Shown here: in pieces, positions 8,610 to 17,677 of the stretch | How the letters are laid out: every line of letters starts with the position of its first letter | Numbering within the stretch: the stretch's first letter is position 1 | Source of the DNA: JACMOY01 sp038322575 | GTDB taxonomy: Bacteria > Actinomycetota > Actinomycetes > Actinomycetales > Angustibacteraceae | Assembly (NCBI GenBank): GCA_038322575.1 | Contig: JBBQGB010000001.1 | Location: 87,834-151,833 of the forward strand | Length of the DNA stretch: 64,000 bases | Reading direction: 5' to 3' | Translations under genes and position numbers: made by a program | The notes under the pieces: generated by a model | Seen by the model: the letters and a program-made list of their open reading frames with translations, nothing else | What the model was told of the DNA's origin: nothing | Databases searched by the model: none

Positions 8610-10577
8610 TCAGCCGTGGTCGCCGATCGCGCTGTCGCGCCGGTCCTGCTGCTCGACCGTCTCGGCGATGGACGCCGACCCCTCGAGCTCGGGCTCGAGC
8701 CGGGCGAGCTCCTCGACGACCCGGCGGGTGACGCCCTGGGCGGTGAGGCCGAGGTCGCTGAGGATCGCGCCGCGCTCGGCGTGGTCGAGGAACTCCGGCG
8801 GGATGCCGAGGTCGACGAGCGGGGTCCAGACACCCGCGTGACGCAGCTCCTGCGCCAGACGCGCCCCCACCCCACCGACGCGGGAGTTGTCCTCGACGGT
8901 CACGACCAGGCGGTGCGCGCGAGCCATCGACACCAGCGCCGGGTCGACCGGCAGCACCCAGCACGGGTCGACGACGGTGGCCTGCATCCCGTGTGCCGCA
9001 AGGCGTTCGGCCACATCGACGGCAGTGGACGCCATCGAGCCCACCCCCACGAGCAGGACGTCGGGGGACGTCGACTCGTGCAGCACGTCGACGCCGCCCT
9101 CGCGCCGCAACGTCGGGATGTCCTGCGGCACAGCACCTTTGGGGTAGCGGATGACGGTCGGCGCATCGTCGACGTCCATCGCCTCACGCAGCTGCTGGCG
9201 CAGCCGTGTGCCGTCGCGCGGCGCCGCGAGCCGCAGCCCGGGCACCACCTGGAGCATGGACATGTCCCACATGCCGTTGTGGCTGGCGCCGTCGGTGCCG
9301 GTGACGCCGGCGCGGTCGAGGACGAAGGTCACGCCGGCGCGGTGCAGCGCGCAGTCCATCAGCACCTGGTCGAACGCGCGGTTCAGGAACGTGGCGTAGA
9401 GCGCGACGACGGGGTGCAGGCCACCGAACGCGAGTCCGGCGGCGCTGGTCGCGGCGTGCTGCTCGGCGATGCCCACGTCGAACACCCGGTCGGGGTAGGC
9501 CTCGGCGAACAGGTGCAGCCCCACCGGTATCAGCATGGCGGCGGTCGTCGCGACCACGTCGTGGCGGTCGTGGCCGACGGCGAGCATCTCGTCGGCGAAC
9601 ACCCCGCCCCAGGTGACGGCGTCCGAGGCCGCGAGCGGGACCCCCGTCTCGGGGTCGATGTTCGGCGGGACGGCGTGGAACCGGTCGGCCTCGTCGGTCA
9701 TCGCCGGCTCGTACCCGCGGCCCTTCTGGGTCAGCACGTGCACCAGCACCGGGCCGCCGTATTCGCGGGCCCGGCGCAGCGCGTGCTCGAGGGCGACCAG
9801 GTCGTGCCCGTCGACCGGGCCGAGGTACTTCAGCCCGAGGTCCTCGAACATCCCCTGCGGCGCGACGATGTCCTTCAGGCCCTTCTTCATCCCGTGCAGC
9901 GTGCCGTAGACGGCGCCCCCGACGACCGGCGTCCGGCTCAGGGTCTGCTTGCCCCAGTTGAGGAAGCGCTCGTAACCGCCGGTGGTGCGCAGCGTCGCGA
10001 GGTGCTCGGCCAGGCCGCCGGTGGTCGCGGCGTACGAGCGCTCGTTGTCGTTGACCACGACCACCAGGGGCAGGGTCTTGTCGGTGGCGATGTTGTTCAG
10101 GGCCTCCCACGCCATGCCGCCGGTGAGCGCGCCGTCGCCGATGACCGTCACGACGTGGCGGTCGTGCTCGCCCCGCAACCGGTAGGCCTTGGCCACCCCG
10201 TCACCCCACGAGACCGCCGTCGACGCGTGCGAGTTCTCGACCACGTCGTGGACGCTCTCGGCGCGGCTGGGGTAGCCCGACAGGCCGCCTGCCTGCCGCA
10301 GCCTGGAGAAGTCCTGGCGACCGGTGAGCATCTTGTGCACGTACGACTGGTGCCCGGTGTCGAAGATCACGGTGTCGCGCGGCGAGTCGAACACCCGGTG
10401 GATCGCGAGGGTCAGCTCGACCACGCCCAAGTTGGGGCCCAGGTGACCGCCGGTGCGCGACACCTGGCCGATCAGGAAGGTGCGCACCTGCTCGGCCAGC
10501 AGCACCATCTCGCCCGTGCTCAGCCGGCGCAGGTCCCGGGGTCCCCGGATCGAGTCCAGGAGCGAGCCTCGCGTCAT
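8610..10577 (-). CDS. dxs: 1-deoxy-D-xylulose-5-phosphate synthase
   Basis: The first enzyme of the MEP isoprenoid pathway, joining pyruvate and glyceraldehyde 3-phosphate with thiamine diphosphate. It has 655 residues, the usual length. Conserved signs are IFDTGHQSYVHKMLTGR near 70-86, the ThDP/metal motif GDGALTGGMAWEALNN near 146, GHDL in the middle and the catalytic Glu in GIAEQHAA near 370. The C-terminal transketolase domain is complete. A -10 box TACACT lies exactly 7 bases upstream of ATG 10577, supporting this start and a leaderless transcript. The enzyme may supply isoprenoids to the geranylgeranyl-reductase-like enzyme at 18.6 kb, although the genes are not adjacent. Confidence 0.97.
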   Translation of the reverse strand: MTRGSLLDSIRGPRDLRRLSTGEMVLLAEQVRTFLIGQVSRTGGHLGPNLGVVELTLAIHRVFDSPRDTVIFDTGHQSYVHKMLTGRQDFSRLRQAGGLSGYPSRAESVHDVVENSHASTAVSWGDGVAKAYRLRGEHDRHVVTVIGDGALTGGMAWEALNNIATDKTLPLVVVVNDNERSYAATTGGLAEHLATLRTTGGYERFLNWGKQTLSRTPVVGGAVYGTLHGMKKGLKDIVAPQGMFEDLGLKYLGPVDGHDLVALEHALRRAREYGGPVLVHVLTQKGRGYEPAMTDEADRFHAVPPNIDPETGVPLAASDAVTWGGVFADEMLAVGHDRHDVVATTAAMLIPVGLHLFAEAYPDRVFDVGIAEQHAATSAAGLAFGGLHPVVALYATFLNRAFDQVLMDCALHRAGVTFVLDRAGVTGTDGASHNGMWDMSMLQVVPGLRLAAPRDGTRLRQQLREAMDVDDAPTVIRYPKGAVPQDIPTLRREGGVDVLHESTSPDVLLVGVGSMASTAVDVAERLAAHGMQATVVDPCWVLPVDPALVSMARAHRLVVTVEDNSRVGGVGARLAQELRHAGVWTPLVDLGIPPEFLDHAERGAILSDLGLTAQGVTRRVVEELARLEPELEGSASIAETVEQQDRRDSAIGDHG

Positions 10578-10584
10578 GGACCCG

Positions 10585-10590
10585 AGTGTA
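10585..10590 (-). promoter_or_regulatory. -10 box TACACT of dxs, leaderless
   Basis: On the minus strand TACACT is followed by 7 bases and then ATG 10577. Confidence 0.55.
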
Positions 10591-10710
10591 GGCGGCGCGC
10601 CCGGTCGCAGCCCGGTCGACGCGGGCGGCAGGGCCTTCCGCGGGCCGGGCCTGACGCCGTACGGTCGGGCCAGTCGCCGCGGGCGCCCGGGGCACGAAGG
10701 GACGGTCCAC

Positions 10711-11856
10711 GTGCGCGTGCTCTTCTCCTCGACCTGGGGCCACGGCCACGTCTTCCCGATGGTGCCGCTGGCGCGGGCCCTGGTCGACGCCGGTCACCAG
10801 GTGCTCTGGGCCACCAACGAGCCCGCCGTCCGGCTCGTGGTGTCGGCCGGTCTGCCAGCTGTCGCAACGGGTCTGGACGCCGCGGGTGTCGTCGGCATCG
10901 AGGCCCGCCTCGCCGCCGAGGTGGCCGACGTCCCGCCCTCCGAGAGGGCCGCTCACGCGTTCCCCTCGATGTTCGGCGCGTGGGCGACGCCGGCGATGGT
11001 GGCCGACCTGCTGCCGGTGGCCCGGGACTTCGCGCCCGACCTGATGGTGCACGAGCAGGGCGAGCTGGGGTCGGCCCTGGTGGCGGCGGTCCTGGGTGTG
11101 CCGTCGGTCACCCATGCGTTCGGCGGCGCGGTGCCGGCCGGCTTCGTCGCCGCGGCCGGTGAGCGGCTGGCCGACCTGTGGGCCGCGCACGAGCGCCCGC
11201 TACCGCCGTACGCCGGCTCGTACCTGACCGCCTACGTCGACATCTGCCCGCCGTCGGTGCAGACCCAGTCGCTCGACCACGTCCCGGTGCGGCTGCCGCT
11301 GCGCCCGGTGGCCCACGCCACGACCCCGACCGAGGTGCTGCGCGAGCCACCCGGGGACGCGCCGCTGGTCTACGTCACCCTGGGCACGGTGCGCGCCCAC
11401 ACGGCAGCGCTGGCGGACGCGGTCGCCGGCCTCGCCGACCTCGACGTCCGCGTGGTGGTGGCCGTCGGTCCCGCGGGTGACCCCGCCGCCCTCGGCGCGC
11501 AGCCGCCGAACGTCACCGTGGCCGGCTGGGTCGACCAGGCGGCACTGCTGCCGCGCTGCTCGGTGGTGGTGTCGCACACCGGATCGGGCACGTTCCTCGG
11601 CGCCCTGGCGAGCGGCGTGCCTCAGCTGTCCCTGCCGCAGGCCGCCGACCAGTTCCGCAACGCGACGGCCCTCGCGCGCGGTGGCCTGGGGCTGGTGCTG
11701 GTCCCCGGTGAGGCCACCGCGGCGAACGTCGCGGACGCCGTCAGGCAGCTGATCGCCGACGACCGGTACCGCGCCGCCGCGGCCGGGGTCGCCGCCGAGA
11801 TCGCGGCGATGCCCGCACCCGAGCAGGTCGTGCCCCAGCTCGAGCTGCTCGCCTGA
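10711..11856 (+). CDS. UGT/MGT-type glycosyltransferase
   Basis: A GT-B fold glycosyltransferase of 381 residues. The N-terminus FSSTWGHGHVFPMVPLARAL is typical of the family that glycosylates macrolides, sterols or other lipophilic acceptors. Near residue 225 comes VYVTLGTV and near 290 the donor-site motif SHTGSGTFLGALASGVPQL with PQAADQF after it. The frame is open to 10453, but GTG 10711 is preferred: it starts exactly at the first beta strand and has GAAGG 14-18 bases upstream. It is transcribed away from dxs. Acceptor and sugar donor are unknown, and no polyketide or other biosynthesis genes are nearby. Confidence 0.85.
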   Translation: MRVLFSSTWGHGHVFPMVPLARALVDAGHQVLWATNEPAVRLVVSAGLPAVATGLDAAGVVGIEARLAAEVADVPPSERAAHAFPSMFGAWATPAMVADLLPVARDFAPDLMVHEQGELGSALVAAVLGVPSVTHAFGGAVPAGFVAAAGERLADLWAAHERPLPPYAGSYLTAYVDICPPSVQTQSLDHVPVRLPLRPVAHATTPTEVLREPPGDAPLVYVTLGTVRAHTAALADAVAGLADLDVRVVVAVGPAGDPAALGAQPPNVTVAGWVDQAALLPRCSVVVSHTGSGTFLGALASGVPQLSLPQAADQFRNATALARGGLGLVLVPGEATAANVADAVRQLIADDRYRAAAAGVAAEIAAMPAPEQVVPQLELLA

Positions 11857-11860
11857 GGGG

Positions 11861-12232
11861 CTACAGGCGCGGCACGTAGTCCAGCCCGCGCAGCGCGTCC
11901 TGCACCAGGCCGACGGCGCGGTGGGTCGCGAGCAGCCGCGCGTGCTCGTGCTCGAGCGCACCGATCACCGCCTCGAGCTCGTGGGCCTGCAGTGCATCGC
12001 GCAGATCGGCGCGGGCGACCGCCCGGGCCGCGGTGTTCGCCCGTCCCTGCGCCAGCACGTGGTGCGCCGCAAGCCACGCCAGGGCCACCGGCTGCCCGGT
12101 GATGGCCCGGTGGGCGCGGTACTCGGCGGGGCACTGGTCGAGCAGCCACGCCACCGCCGAACGCTCCCAGCCGGACGCCCCTGGCGGGCGGACGGCACTC
12201 GGCCAGCCGGGCGGCAGGCGGACGTCGGGCAC
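11861..12232 (-). CDS. Unrecognised small protein, 123 residues
   Basis: I do not recognise a named family. It is a soluble, mostly helical protein with an RSAVAWLLDQCPAEYR segment and a long Ala/Leu/His-rich helix ending VQDALRGLDYVPRL. The start at GTG 12232 is preferred over 12262 because the sequence from there has normal composition and CACACT lies 6 bases upstream, a weak leaderless -10. It ends 4 bases from the end of the convergent glycosyltransferase. Proteins of this size and shape are common as orphan genes in actinobacteria. Confidence 0.6.
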   Translation of the reverse strand: MPDVRLPPGWPSAVRPPGASGWERSAVAWLLDQCPAEYRAHRAITGQPVALAWLAAHHVLAQGRANTAARAVARADLRDALQAHELEAVIGALEHEHARLLATHRAVGLVQDALRGLDYVPRL

Positions 12233-12261
12233 CCTCCCAGTGTGCCTCAGGCACCACGTCA

Positions 12262-12290
12262 TTGACTTCGTTCACGACTCGTACGAACAT
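12262..12290 (+). promoter_or_regulatory. Candidate xyl promoter and operator
   Basis: TTGACT at 12262-12267 and GAACAT at 12285-12290 are 17 bases apart. Between them lies an imperfect inverted repeat with GTTC and GAAC arms around CACGACTCGTAC. It sits 45 bases before xylB and is the natural place for the ROK regulator to bind. It is a visual match only. Confidence 0.4.
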
Positions 12291-12334
12291 GGGGGACGAC
12301 ATCGGACGACCCACCGCCGTCGCTGGGAGCACTC

Positions 12335-13732
12335 ATGACGACCGACCTCGTGCTGGGCATCGACTCCTCGACCCAGTCGTCCAAGGCCCTGCTGCTGCGG
12401 GCGGACGACGGCTCGACGGTCGAGACCGGACGTCACGCGCACCCCGACGGCACCGAGGTCGACCCGCGCGCCTGGCTGGCGGCGGTCGACGCCGCCGCGC
12501 AGGGTCTGCTGCCGCGCGCTGCGGCCGTCGCCGTCGGCGGGCAGCAGCACGGCCTGGTGGCCCTGGACCCCGACGGCGAGCCGGTGCGCGACGCGCTGCT
12601 GTGGAACGACACCCGGTCCGCGTCGTCCGCCGACCACCTGGTCGACGAGATGGGCGGACCGCAGGCCTGCGCCGACGCGGTCGGCAGCGTCCTGGTCGCG
12701 TCCTTCACCGCGACCAAGCTGCGCTGGGTGCGCGACAACGAACCGCAGGTGGCACAGCGCATCCACAGCGTCCTGCTCCCCCACGACTACCTCACCTGGC
12801 ACCTGTCCGGGCGCGAGGCGGCACCCACCACCGACCGCGGCGACGCGTCGGGCACGGGTTACTGGTCGCCGCGCGAGGACGCCTGGCGACCCGACCTGGC
12901 CGCCGCCGCGCTCGGCCACGACGTCGAGCTGCCGCGGGTAGCCGGCCCGGCCGAGGTCGTCGGACGCGTGCCGTCGTCCGGCGCGGTGGTCGGCGCTGGC
13001 ACCGGCGACAACATGGCCGCCGCGCTCGGGCTCGGCGCGGTCGAGGGCGACGTGATCGTCTCGATCGGCACGTCGGGTGTCGCGTCGATGGTCACCACCA
13101 CGATCAGCGCCGACGCCAGCGGCCTGGTCGCCGGCTTCGCCGACGCCACCGGTCGGTTCCTGCCGCTGGTCTGCACCCTGAACGCCTCTCGGGTGCTCGA
13201 CCTCACGGCCCGCCTGCTGGGTGTCGACCACGAGCGCCTGTCCGAGCTGGCGCTGGCGGGTGCGCCCGGCGCCCACGGGCTGACCCTGCTGCCCTACCTG
13301 GACGGTGAGCGCACCCCCAACCGCCCCGACGCCTCGGGCACCCTGCACGGGCTGACGTCGCAGACCACCCCGCACGACCTGGCCCGCGCCGCCGTCGAGG
13401 GCCTGCTGTGCTCGCTGGCCGACGCCGTCGACCACCTGACCGCGGCCACCGGCGCATCCCCCCGTCGGGTGCTGCTCGTCGGCGGGGGCGCACGCAGCCC
13501 GGCCGTGTGCGCCCTTGCTCCGGCGATCCTCGGGCTGCCGGTCGTGGTCCCCCGGCCCGACGAGTACGTCGCCCGGGGGGCCGCCCGCCAGGCGGCCTGG
13601 GCGCTGTCGGGTGCGGTCGAGCCACCGCAGTGGCCGATGCCAGACCAGCGCACCTACGAGGCCGACCCCACCCCCGACGTCCGGGCGAGGTACGCCGAGC
13701 TGAAGGACCGCACCGCCACCTGGGGGCAGTAG
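12335..13732 (+). CDS. xylB: Xylulokinase
   Basis: An FGGY-family kinase of 465 residues that phosphorylates D-xylulose with ATP to xylulose 5-phosphate, which enters the pentose phosphate pathway. The N-terminal phosphate loop GIDSSTQSSKALLL is at residues 5-18, followed by GGQQHGLV near 68. The C-terminal domain has GTGDNMAAALGLG (about 225), SIGTSGVAS, LPYLDGERTPNRP and GGGARSP near 382. GGGAG-like ribosome binding bases (GGGAG) precede ATG 12335 by 7. It is first in a kinase-isomerase-regulator cluster with 37 bases to xylA. Confidence 0.95.
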   Translation: MTTDLVLGIDSSTQSSKALLLRADDGSTVETGRHAHPDGTEVDPRAWLAAVDAAAQGLLPRAAAVAVGGQQHGLVALDPDGEPVRDALLWNDTRSASSADHLVDEMGGPQACADAVGSVLVASFTATKLRWVRDNEPQVAQRIHSVLLPHDYLTWHLSGREAAPTTDRGDASGTGYWSPREDAWRPDLAAAALGHDVELPRVAGPAEVVGRVPSSGAVVGAGTGDNMAAALGLGAVEGDVIVSIGTSGVASMVTTTISADASGLVAGFADATGRFLPLVCTLNASRVLDLTARLLGVDHERLSELALAGAPGAHGLTLLPYLDGERTPNRPDASGTLHGLTSQTTPHDLARAAVEGLLCSLADAVDHLTAATGASPRRVLLVGGGARSPAVCALAPAILGLPVVVPRPDEYVARGAARQAAWALSGAVEPPQWPMPDQRTYEADPTPDVRARYAELKDRTATWGQ

Positions 13733-13769
13733 CTCCCGCCCAGCGCACGAACCGACCGAAGGACACCGC

Positions 13770-14933
13770 ATGCAGATCCCCGAGCCCACCCCCGCAGACA
13801 AGTTCTCGTTCGGCCTCTGGACGATCGGGTACGCCGGCCGCGACCCCTTCGGCGACCCCACCCGGGCACCGGTGGATCCGGTGCGCTCCCTCGAGGAGCT
13901 GTCGAAACTGGGTGCCTACGGCATCAACTTCCACGACGACGACCTGATCCCGTTCGGCAGCAGCGACTCCGAGCGTCAGCGCATCATCGACCGGTTCAAG
14001 CAGGGGCTGTCCGACACCGGCATGGTCGTCACGACGGCCACCACCAACCTGTTCTCGCACCCCGTCTTCAAGGACGGTGGCTTCACCAGCAACGACCGCG
14101 ACGTCCGCCGCTTCGCCCTCGCCAAGGTCATGCGCAACATCGACCTCGCCGCCGAGCTCGGCGCCAAGGTGTACGTCGCCTGGGGCGGCCGCGAGGGCGC
14201 CGAGGGCGGCGGTTCGAAGAACGTCCCCGCAGCGCTGGACCGCTACCGCGAGGGCTTCAACCTGCTGTCCCAGTTCGTGATCGACAAGGGCTACGACCTG
14301 CGGTTCGCGATCGAGCCCAAGCCCAACGAGCCCCGCGGCGACATCCTGCTGCCCACCGTCGGCCACGCGCTGGCGTTCATCGAGACGCTCGAGCACTCCG
14401 AGCTGGTCGGCGTCAACCCCGAGATCGGCCACGAGCAGATGGCCGGGCTGAACGCGGCCCACGGCTACGCCCAGGCGATGTGGCAGGGCAAGCTCTTCCA
14501 CATCGACCTGAACGGGCAGAGCGGACCCAAGTTCGACCAGGACCTGCGGTTCGGCGCCGGCAACGTCAGGGACGCCTTCTGGGTCGTCGACACGCTGCTC
14601 GAGGGCGGCTACGACGGCCCGGTGCACTTTGACTACAAGCCGGCGCGAACCGAGGACGACGCCGGCGTCTGGGTCTCGGCCGCCGCCTGCATGCGCAACT
14701 ACCTGATCCTGCGCGAGAAGGCGCTGGCGTTCCGCGCCGACGCGGACGTGCAGCAGGCCCTCGCGGACGCCCGTGTCCCCGAGCTGTCGGTGCCCACGCT
14801 GTCCGACGGCGAGGGCTGGGCCGAGATCGCGGCCGCCCCGGCGCCGGACGTCGAGAAGCTCGGCGCGACGGGCATGGCGTTCGAGCGGCTCGACCAGCTG
14901 GCGCTGGAGCACCTGTACGGCGTTCGCGGCTGA
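13770..14933 (+). CDS. xylA: Xylose isomerase
   Basis: It interconverts D-xylose and D-xylulose using two divalent metals. The 387-residue length is that of the short (class I) actinobacterial enzymes. The catalytic base is His in NFHDDDL near residue 54. The metal ligand Glu and catalytic Lys are in IEPKPNEPRGD (about 181-183), with further ligands in NPEIGHEQM, HIDLNGQ and HFDYK toward the end. GAAGG stands 8 bases before ATG 13770. It is between xylB and the ROK gene on one strand, so xylose is probably the inducer of all three. Confidence 0.97.
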   Translation: MQIPEPTPADKFSFGLWTIGYAGRDPFGDPTRAPVDPVRSLEELSKLGAYGINFHDDDLIPFGSSDSERQRIIDRFKQGLSDTGMVVTTATTNLFSHPVFKDGGFTSNDRDVRRFALAKVMRNIDLAAELGAKVYVAWGGREGAEGGGSKNVPAALDRYREGFNLLSQFVIDKGYDLRFAIEPKPNEPRGDILLPTVGHALAFIETLEHSELVGVNPEIGHEQMAGLNAAHGYAQAMWQGKLFHIDLNGQSGPKFDQDLRFGAGNVRDAFWVVDTLLEGGYDGPVHFDYKPARTEDDAGVWVSAAACMRNYLILREKALAFRADADVQQALADARVPELSVPTLSDGEGWAEIAAAPAPDVEKLGATGMAFERLDQLALEHLYGVRG

Positions 14934-14947
14934 CGAGCCGCCGCATC

Positions 14948-16192
14948 GTGCCCGAGGCCAGGACGGCCGGTCGGCCGGTCACGACCGACGCGCTGCGCCG
15001 GCTCAACACCGCCCGCGTGCTGCGGTCGCTGCGCGACGAGGGACCCGCCAGCCGGGCCCTGGTCGCGCAGCGCACCGGGCTCGCGAAGGCCACGGTGGGC
15101 ACGATCGTCGCCCACCTGCAGCGGTCGGGGGCCGTCGAGGACGCCCCAGCGGTGCCGGTCGCCCGGACGTCGGGCCGGCCGGCCGCCTCGGGTCGTCCCG
15201 GCCGACCGGTGACCCTGGCTGGGGCGGGGATCGTCGGCCTGGGCGTCGAGGTCAACGTCGGCTACCTGACGGCGACCGCCCTCGACCTGGCCGGGCGCAC
15301 CGTGCTCTCACGTCGGGTGTCGACCGAGTCCGGCCACGAGCTGGAGTCGTTGCGGGCGTTGACGAGTCAGTGCTGGGCGCAGCTGGTGCAGCAGGGCGCC
15401 GACGTGGTCGGCGTCGACATCGCGGTGCCCGGTCTGGTCGCACGCGACCGAGGGATGGTGGTCGCTGCCCCCAACCTGCACTGGACCGACGTCGACCTCG
15501 TCCACGAGATCGAGAGCGCGTTGCCCCAGCCGGGTTCTGGCCGGTGCCGCGTGCGCGTCGACAACGACGCCAACTGCTCGGCGATGGCCGAGGCGACCCA
15601 GGGCGTGGCGCGCGGCGTCGACCACGTGCTGTTCCTGACCGGAACCGTCGGGCTCGGCGCGGGGTTCGTCGTCCAGGGCAGGGTGCAGCGGGGGGGCAGC
15701 GGCTTCGCCGGCGAGGTGGGGCACCTGCCCATCGGGGGCGCTGACCGGCGCTGCGCCTGCGGTCGCCGGGGGTGCTGGGAGACCACCGTGGGTCTGCCGG
15801 CGATGCTGCGGGCCGCCGGCGTCCGGCGGCGTGACGCCGGCCCCCACCCGATGGCGGACCCGATGGCAGCGGCCACCGAGGTGGCGCAGCGGGCGCGCAC
15901 CGACGCGAGCGTGCGAGCCGGCGTCCGTGAGGTCGGGCGGTGGCTGGGCACCGGCGTCGTGACGATCGCCGGGCTGCTCGACCCCGCCATGGTCGTGCTC
16001 GGGGGCTACTTCGTGCCGCTCGGCCCGCTGCTCGTCCCCGTCGTCGAGCGCGCCCTGCGCGGTGGACTGCTCGGCGACGGCGACCGCCGCTGCGTGGTCG
16101 CGCTCAGCACCCTGGGCCTCGGTGCCGCCTCGACGGGCGCGGCCAGCGAGGTGCTCACCGACGTGTTCGACGGCGTGGTCGCCCTCAGGTGA
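14948..16192 (+). CDS. ROK-family transcriptional regulator (XylR-like)
   Basis: A 414-residue ROK repressor. The N-terminal winged helix (about 14-65) contains RALVAQRTGLAKATVGTIV. The sugar-kinase fold follows, with VDNDANCSAMAEA near 205, the His of EVGHLPIGG and the zinc motif CACGRRGC near 268. It lies 14 bases behind xylA on the same strand. ROK proteins in this position normally repress the xylose genes until xylose binds. Placing the regulator last in the operon would make it autoregulated. A GTG start is used; no better start is seen upstream. Confidence 0.88.
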   Translation: MPEARTAGRPVTTDALRRLNTARVLRSLRDEGPASRALVAQRTGLAKATVGTIVAHLQRSGAVEDAPAVPVARTSGRPAASGRPGRPVTLAGAGIVGLGVEVNVGYLTATALDLAGRTVLSRRVSTESGHELESLRALTSQCWAQLVQQGADVVGVDIAVPGLVARDRGMVVAAPNLHWTDVDLVHEIESALPQPGSGRCRVRVDNDANCSAMAEATQGVARGVDHVLFLTGTVGLGAGFVVQGRVQRGGSGFAGEVGHLPIGGADRRCACGRRGCWETTVGLPAMLRAAGVRRRDAGPHPMADPMAAATEVAQRARTDASVRAGVREVGRWLGTGVVTIAGLLDPAMVVLGGYFVPLGPLLVPVVERALRGGLLGDGDRRCVVALSTLGLGAASTGAASEVLTDVFDGVVALR

Positions 16193-16209
16193 CTGCCCTC
16201 GGCGTCGGG

Positions 16210-16228
16210 CGTCTCGCGGGTCGAGACG
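16210..16228 (+). terminator. Short hairpin after the ROK gene
   Basis: Arms CGTCTCG and CGAGACG (7 bp, 5-base loop) lie 18 bases behind the stop. No U tract follows, as is common in actinobacterial terminators. Confidence 0.35.
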
Positions 16229-16310
16229 ACCGTGCCGCGCGTGGAAGCACCGGCACCGCCGTGCCACGCTTGCGACGACAAGCATCTCGTCCGCACCGAG
16301 GAGAACCACC

Positions 16311-16790
16311 GTGGCCCTGCGTCCCAAGGCGAGCGTCGTCCCCTTCGTCGTGCACGGGACGGGCACCGGTGTCGCCCAGCACCTGGTGGTGCCCGGCTCG
16401 CCGCACGCCTTCCGCACCGACGCCTACCCGGCGTTCGGCGGAGCGGACGCCGACCCCAGTCCCCTGCTGTACCTGCTCGGTTCACTGACGTCGTGCAACC
16501 AGGTGACGGCGCAGCTGGTCGCCAAGGACCTCGGCATCACGCTGGGGCGGCTGGCCTTCCAGGTGCAGGGCGACCTCGACACGGTGGTGATGGTCGACGG
16601 CGAGGACGGCAACGCCAACTTCGAGCGGGTGGTGGTCACCGCGACGGTCCAGGCCGACGCCTCGGCCGAGCAGTTCGCCTCGCTGCGCCGTGAGACCGAA
16701 CGGCGTTGCCCCGTCTCGCAGATGTTCATCCGCAGCGGGCTGGACTTCTCGTCGGTGTGGACCCAGGAGCCGCTGGCCGCTGCCGGCTGA
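16311..16790 (+). CDS. OsmC/Ohr-family protein
   Basis: A 159-residue OsmC-fold protein, a family of thiol peroxidases that detoxify organic or fatty-acid hydroperoxides in the cytoplasm. The two redox Cys are present: one in LTSCNQVTA (about 62) and one in RRCPVSQMF (about 136). The ribosome binding site GAGGAG is 7 bases before GTG 16311. The central helix and the C-terminal strand give the usual length. The Ohr and OsmC branches cannot be separated by eye. Confidence 0.85.
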   Translation: MALRPKASVVPFVVHGTGTGVAQHLVVPGSPHAFRTDAYPAFGGADADPSPLLYLLGSLTSCNQVTAQLVAKDLGITLGRLAFQVQGDLDTVVMVDGEDGNANFERVVVTATVQADASAEQFASLRRETERRCPVSQMFIRSGLDFSSVWTQEPLAAAG

Positions 16791-16799
16791 CCCGCGGCG

Positions 16800-17147
16800 T
16801 CAGGCTGATGCCCCGCCTGATCGCTGCGGCGGTACGCCCTCGGGTGGCAGGGCCAGGAAGGTCGGTTCGGTGTGCGTGAGGAGCATCAGCCAGGCGACCG
16901 GCCGCGAGGGCGACCGCAGCCACAGCCGCCCGGGGAGCAGGTCCTGCGCCGTCTCCAGTGCCCGCAGGCCGGCGCAGTCCATGAACGTCACCCGCGACAG
17001 GTCCGCGACCACGTCCAGGTGCGCCCCAGCCATCGTGACCAGCCGCTCGATGACGGACGGGCCGGACGTCAGGTCGAGGTCACCGACGACGTCGACGAGG
17101 GCGTAGTCCCGCGCGGGAAGCCGGAGCGAGGTCTGCGGAGTGCTCAC
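16800..17147 (-). CDS. STAS-domain (anti-sigma factor antagonist-like) protein
   Basis: A single STAS domain of 115 residues. The strand-helix pattern VDVVGDLDLTSG and then VADLSRVTFMDCAGLRAL is clear. In SpoIIAA/RsbV antagonists the residue after MD is the Ser phosphorylated by the anti-sigma kinase; here it is Cys (MDCAG), so the normal switch is absent. No anti-sigma kinase or sigma factor gene is adjacent. GTG 17147 has GAAGGG 9 bases upstream; an in-frame ATG at 17168 would add 7 residues. It may belong to a general-stress or sporulation-like partner switch encoded elsewhere. Confidence 0.75.
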   Translation of the reverse strand: MSTPQTSLRLPARDYALVDVVGDLDLTSGPSVIERLVTMAGAHLDVVADLSRVTFMDCAGLRALETAQDLLPGRLWLRSPSRPVAWLMLLTHTEPTFLALPPEGVPPQRSGGASA

Positions 17148-17404
17148 AGTGCCCTGCCCTTCACACATCGACGGGATCGACGCGCTGCCAGGGTCTGGGG
17201 CAACACACTTCGGAACGGTTGCCTGCTTCCTCAGGGTAGGACCGCGAAGATCATCCGCGCAATGGACAAGTCGGGCCCACAGCGGGCGGTTCGGCGGCGC
17301 CGCGGCCTCTGCCAGACTGGACGAGGTTCGGCGTGCGCCGACGCCCCGGACGAGATGTGCGCCGTACCCGGCCCGACAAGACGACGCTCCTTGAGGGAGT
17401 CGTC

Positions 17405-17665
17405 GTGGGTCAGCTGGTGCAGGTGTGCGGTTCGGTGCTGGTGCTGGTGGCGTTCGCCCTGGCCCAACGGGGGGTCCTGGACCACAGGTCAGCTCGGTAC
17501 CTCGGGCTCAACGTCGCCGGATCGGCGATCCTGGCGGTGCAGGCGCTCGTGCTGCACCAGTGGGGGTTCCTGCTCCTGGAGGGCATCTGGGCTCTGGTGT
17601 CGGCCGTCAGCCTGGTGGGTGCGCTGCGGCGCCCCCCGGCCCCGGCCCGAACCGGTACCGCCTGA
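17405..17665 (+). CDS. Small membrane protein, CBU_0592 family-like
   Basis: An 86-residue protein with three predicted membrane helices: LVQVCGSVLVLVAFALA, NVAGSAILAVQALVL and a third built on FLLLEGIWALVSAVSLVGAL. The pattern matches the CBU_0592-type inner membrane family, whose function is unknown. GAGGGAG stands 5 bases before GTG 17405. The frame is open to 17333, but upstream codons are Arg-rich and without membrane character. It is convergent with the hemerythrin gene, 12 bases away. Confidence 0.72.
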   Translation: MGQLVQVCGSVLVLVAFALAQRGVLDHRSARYLGLNVAGSAILAVQALVLHQWGFLLLEGIWALVSAVSLVGALRRPPAPARTGTA

Positions 17666-17677
17666 CCGGGCCGCTGC

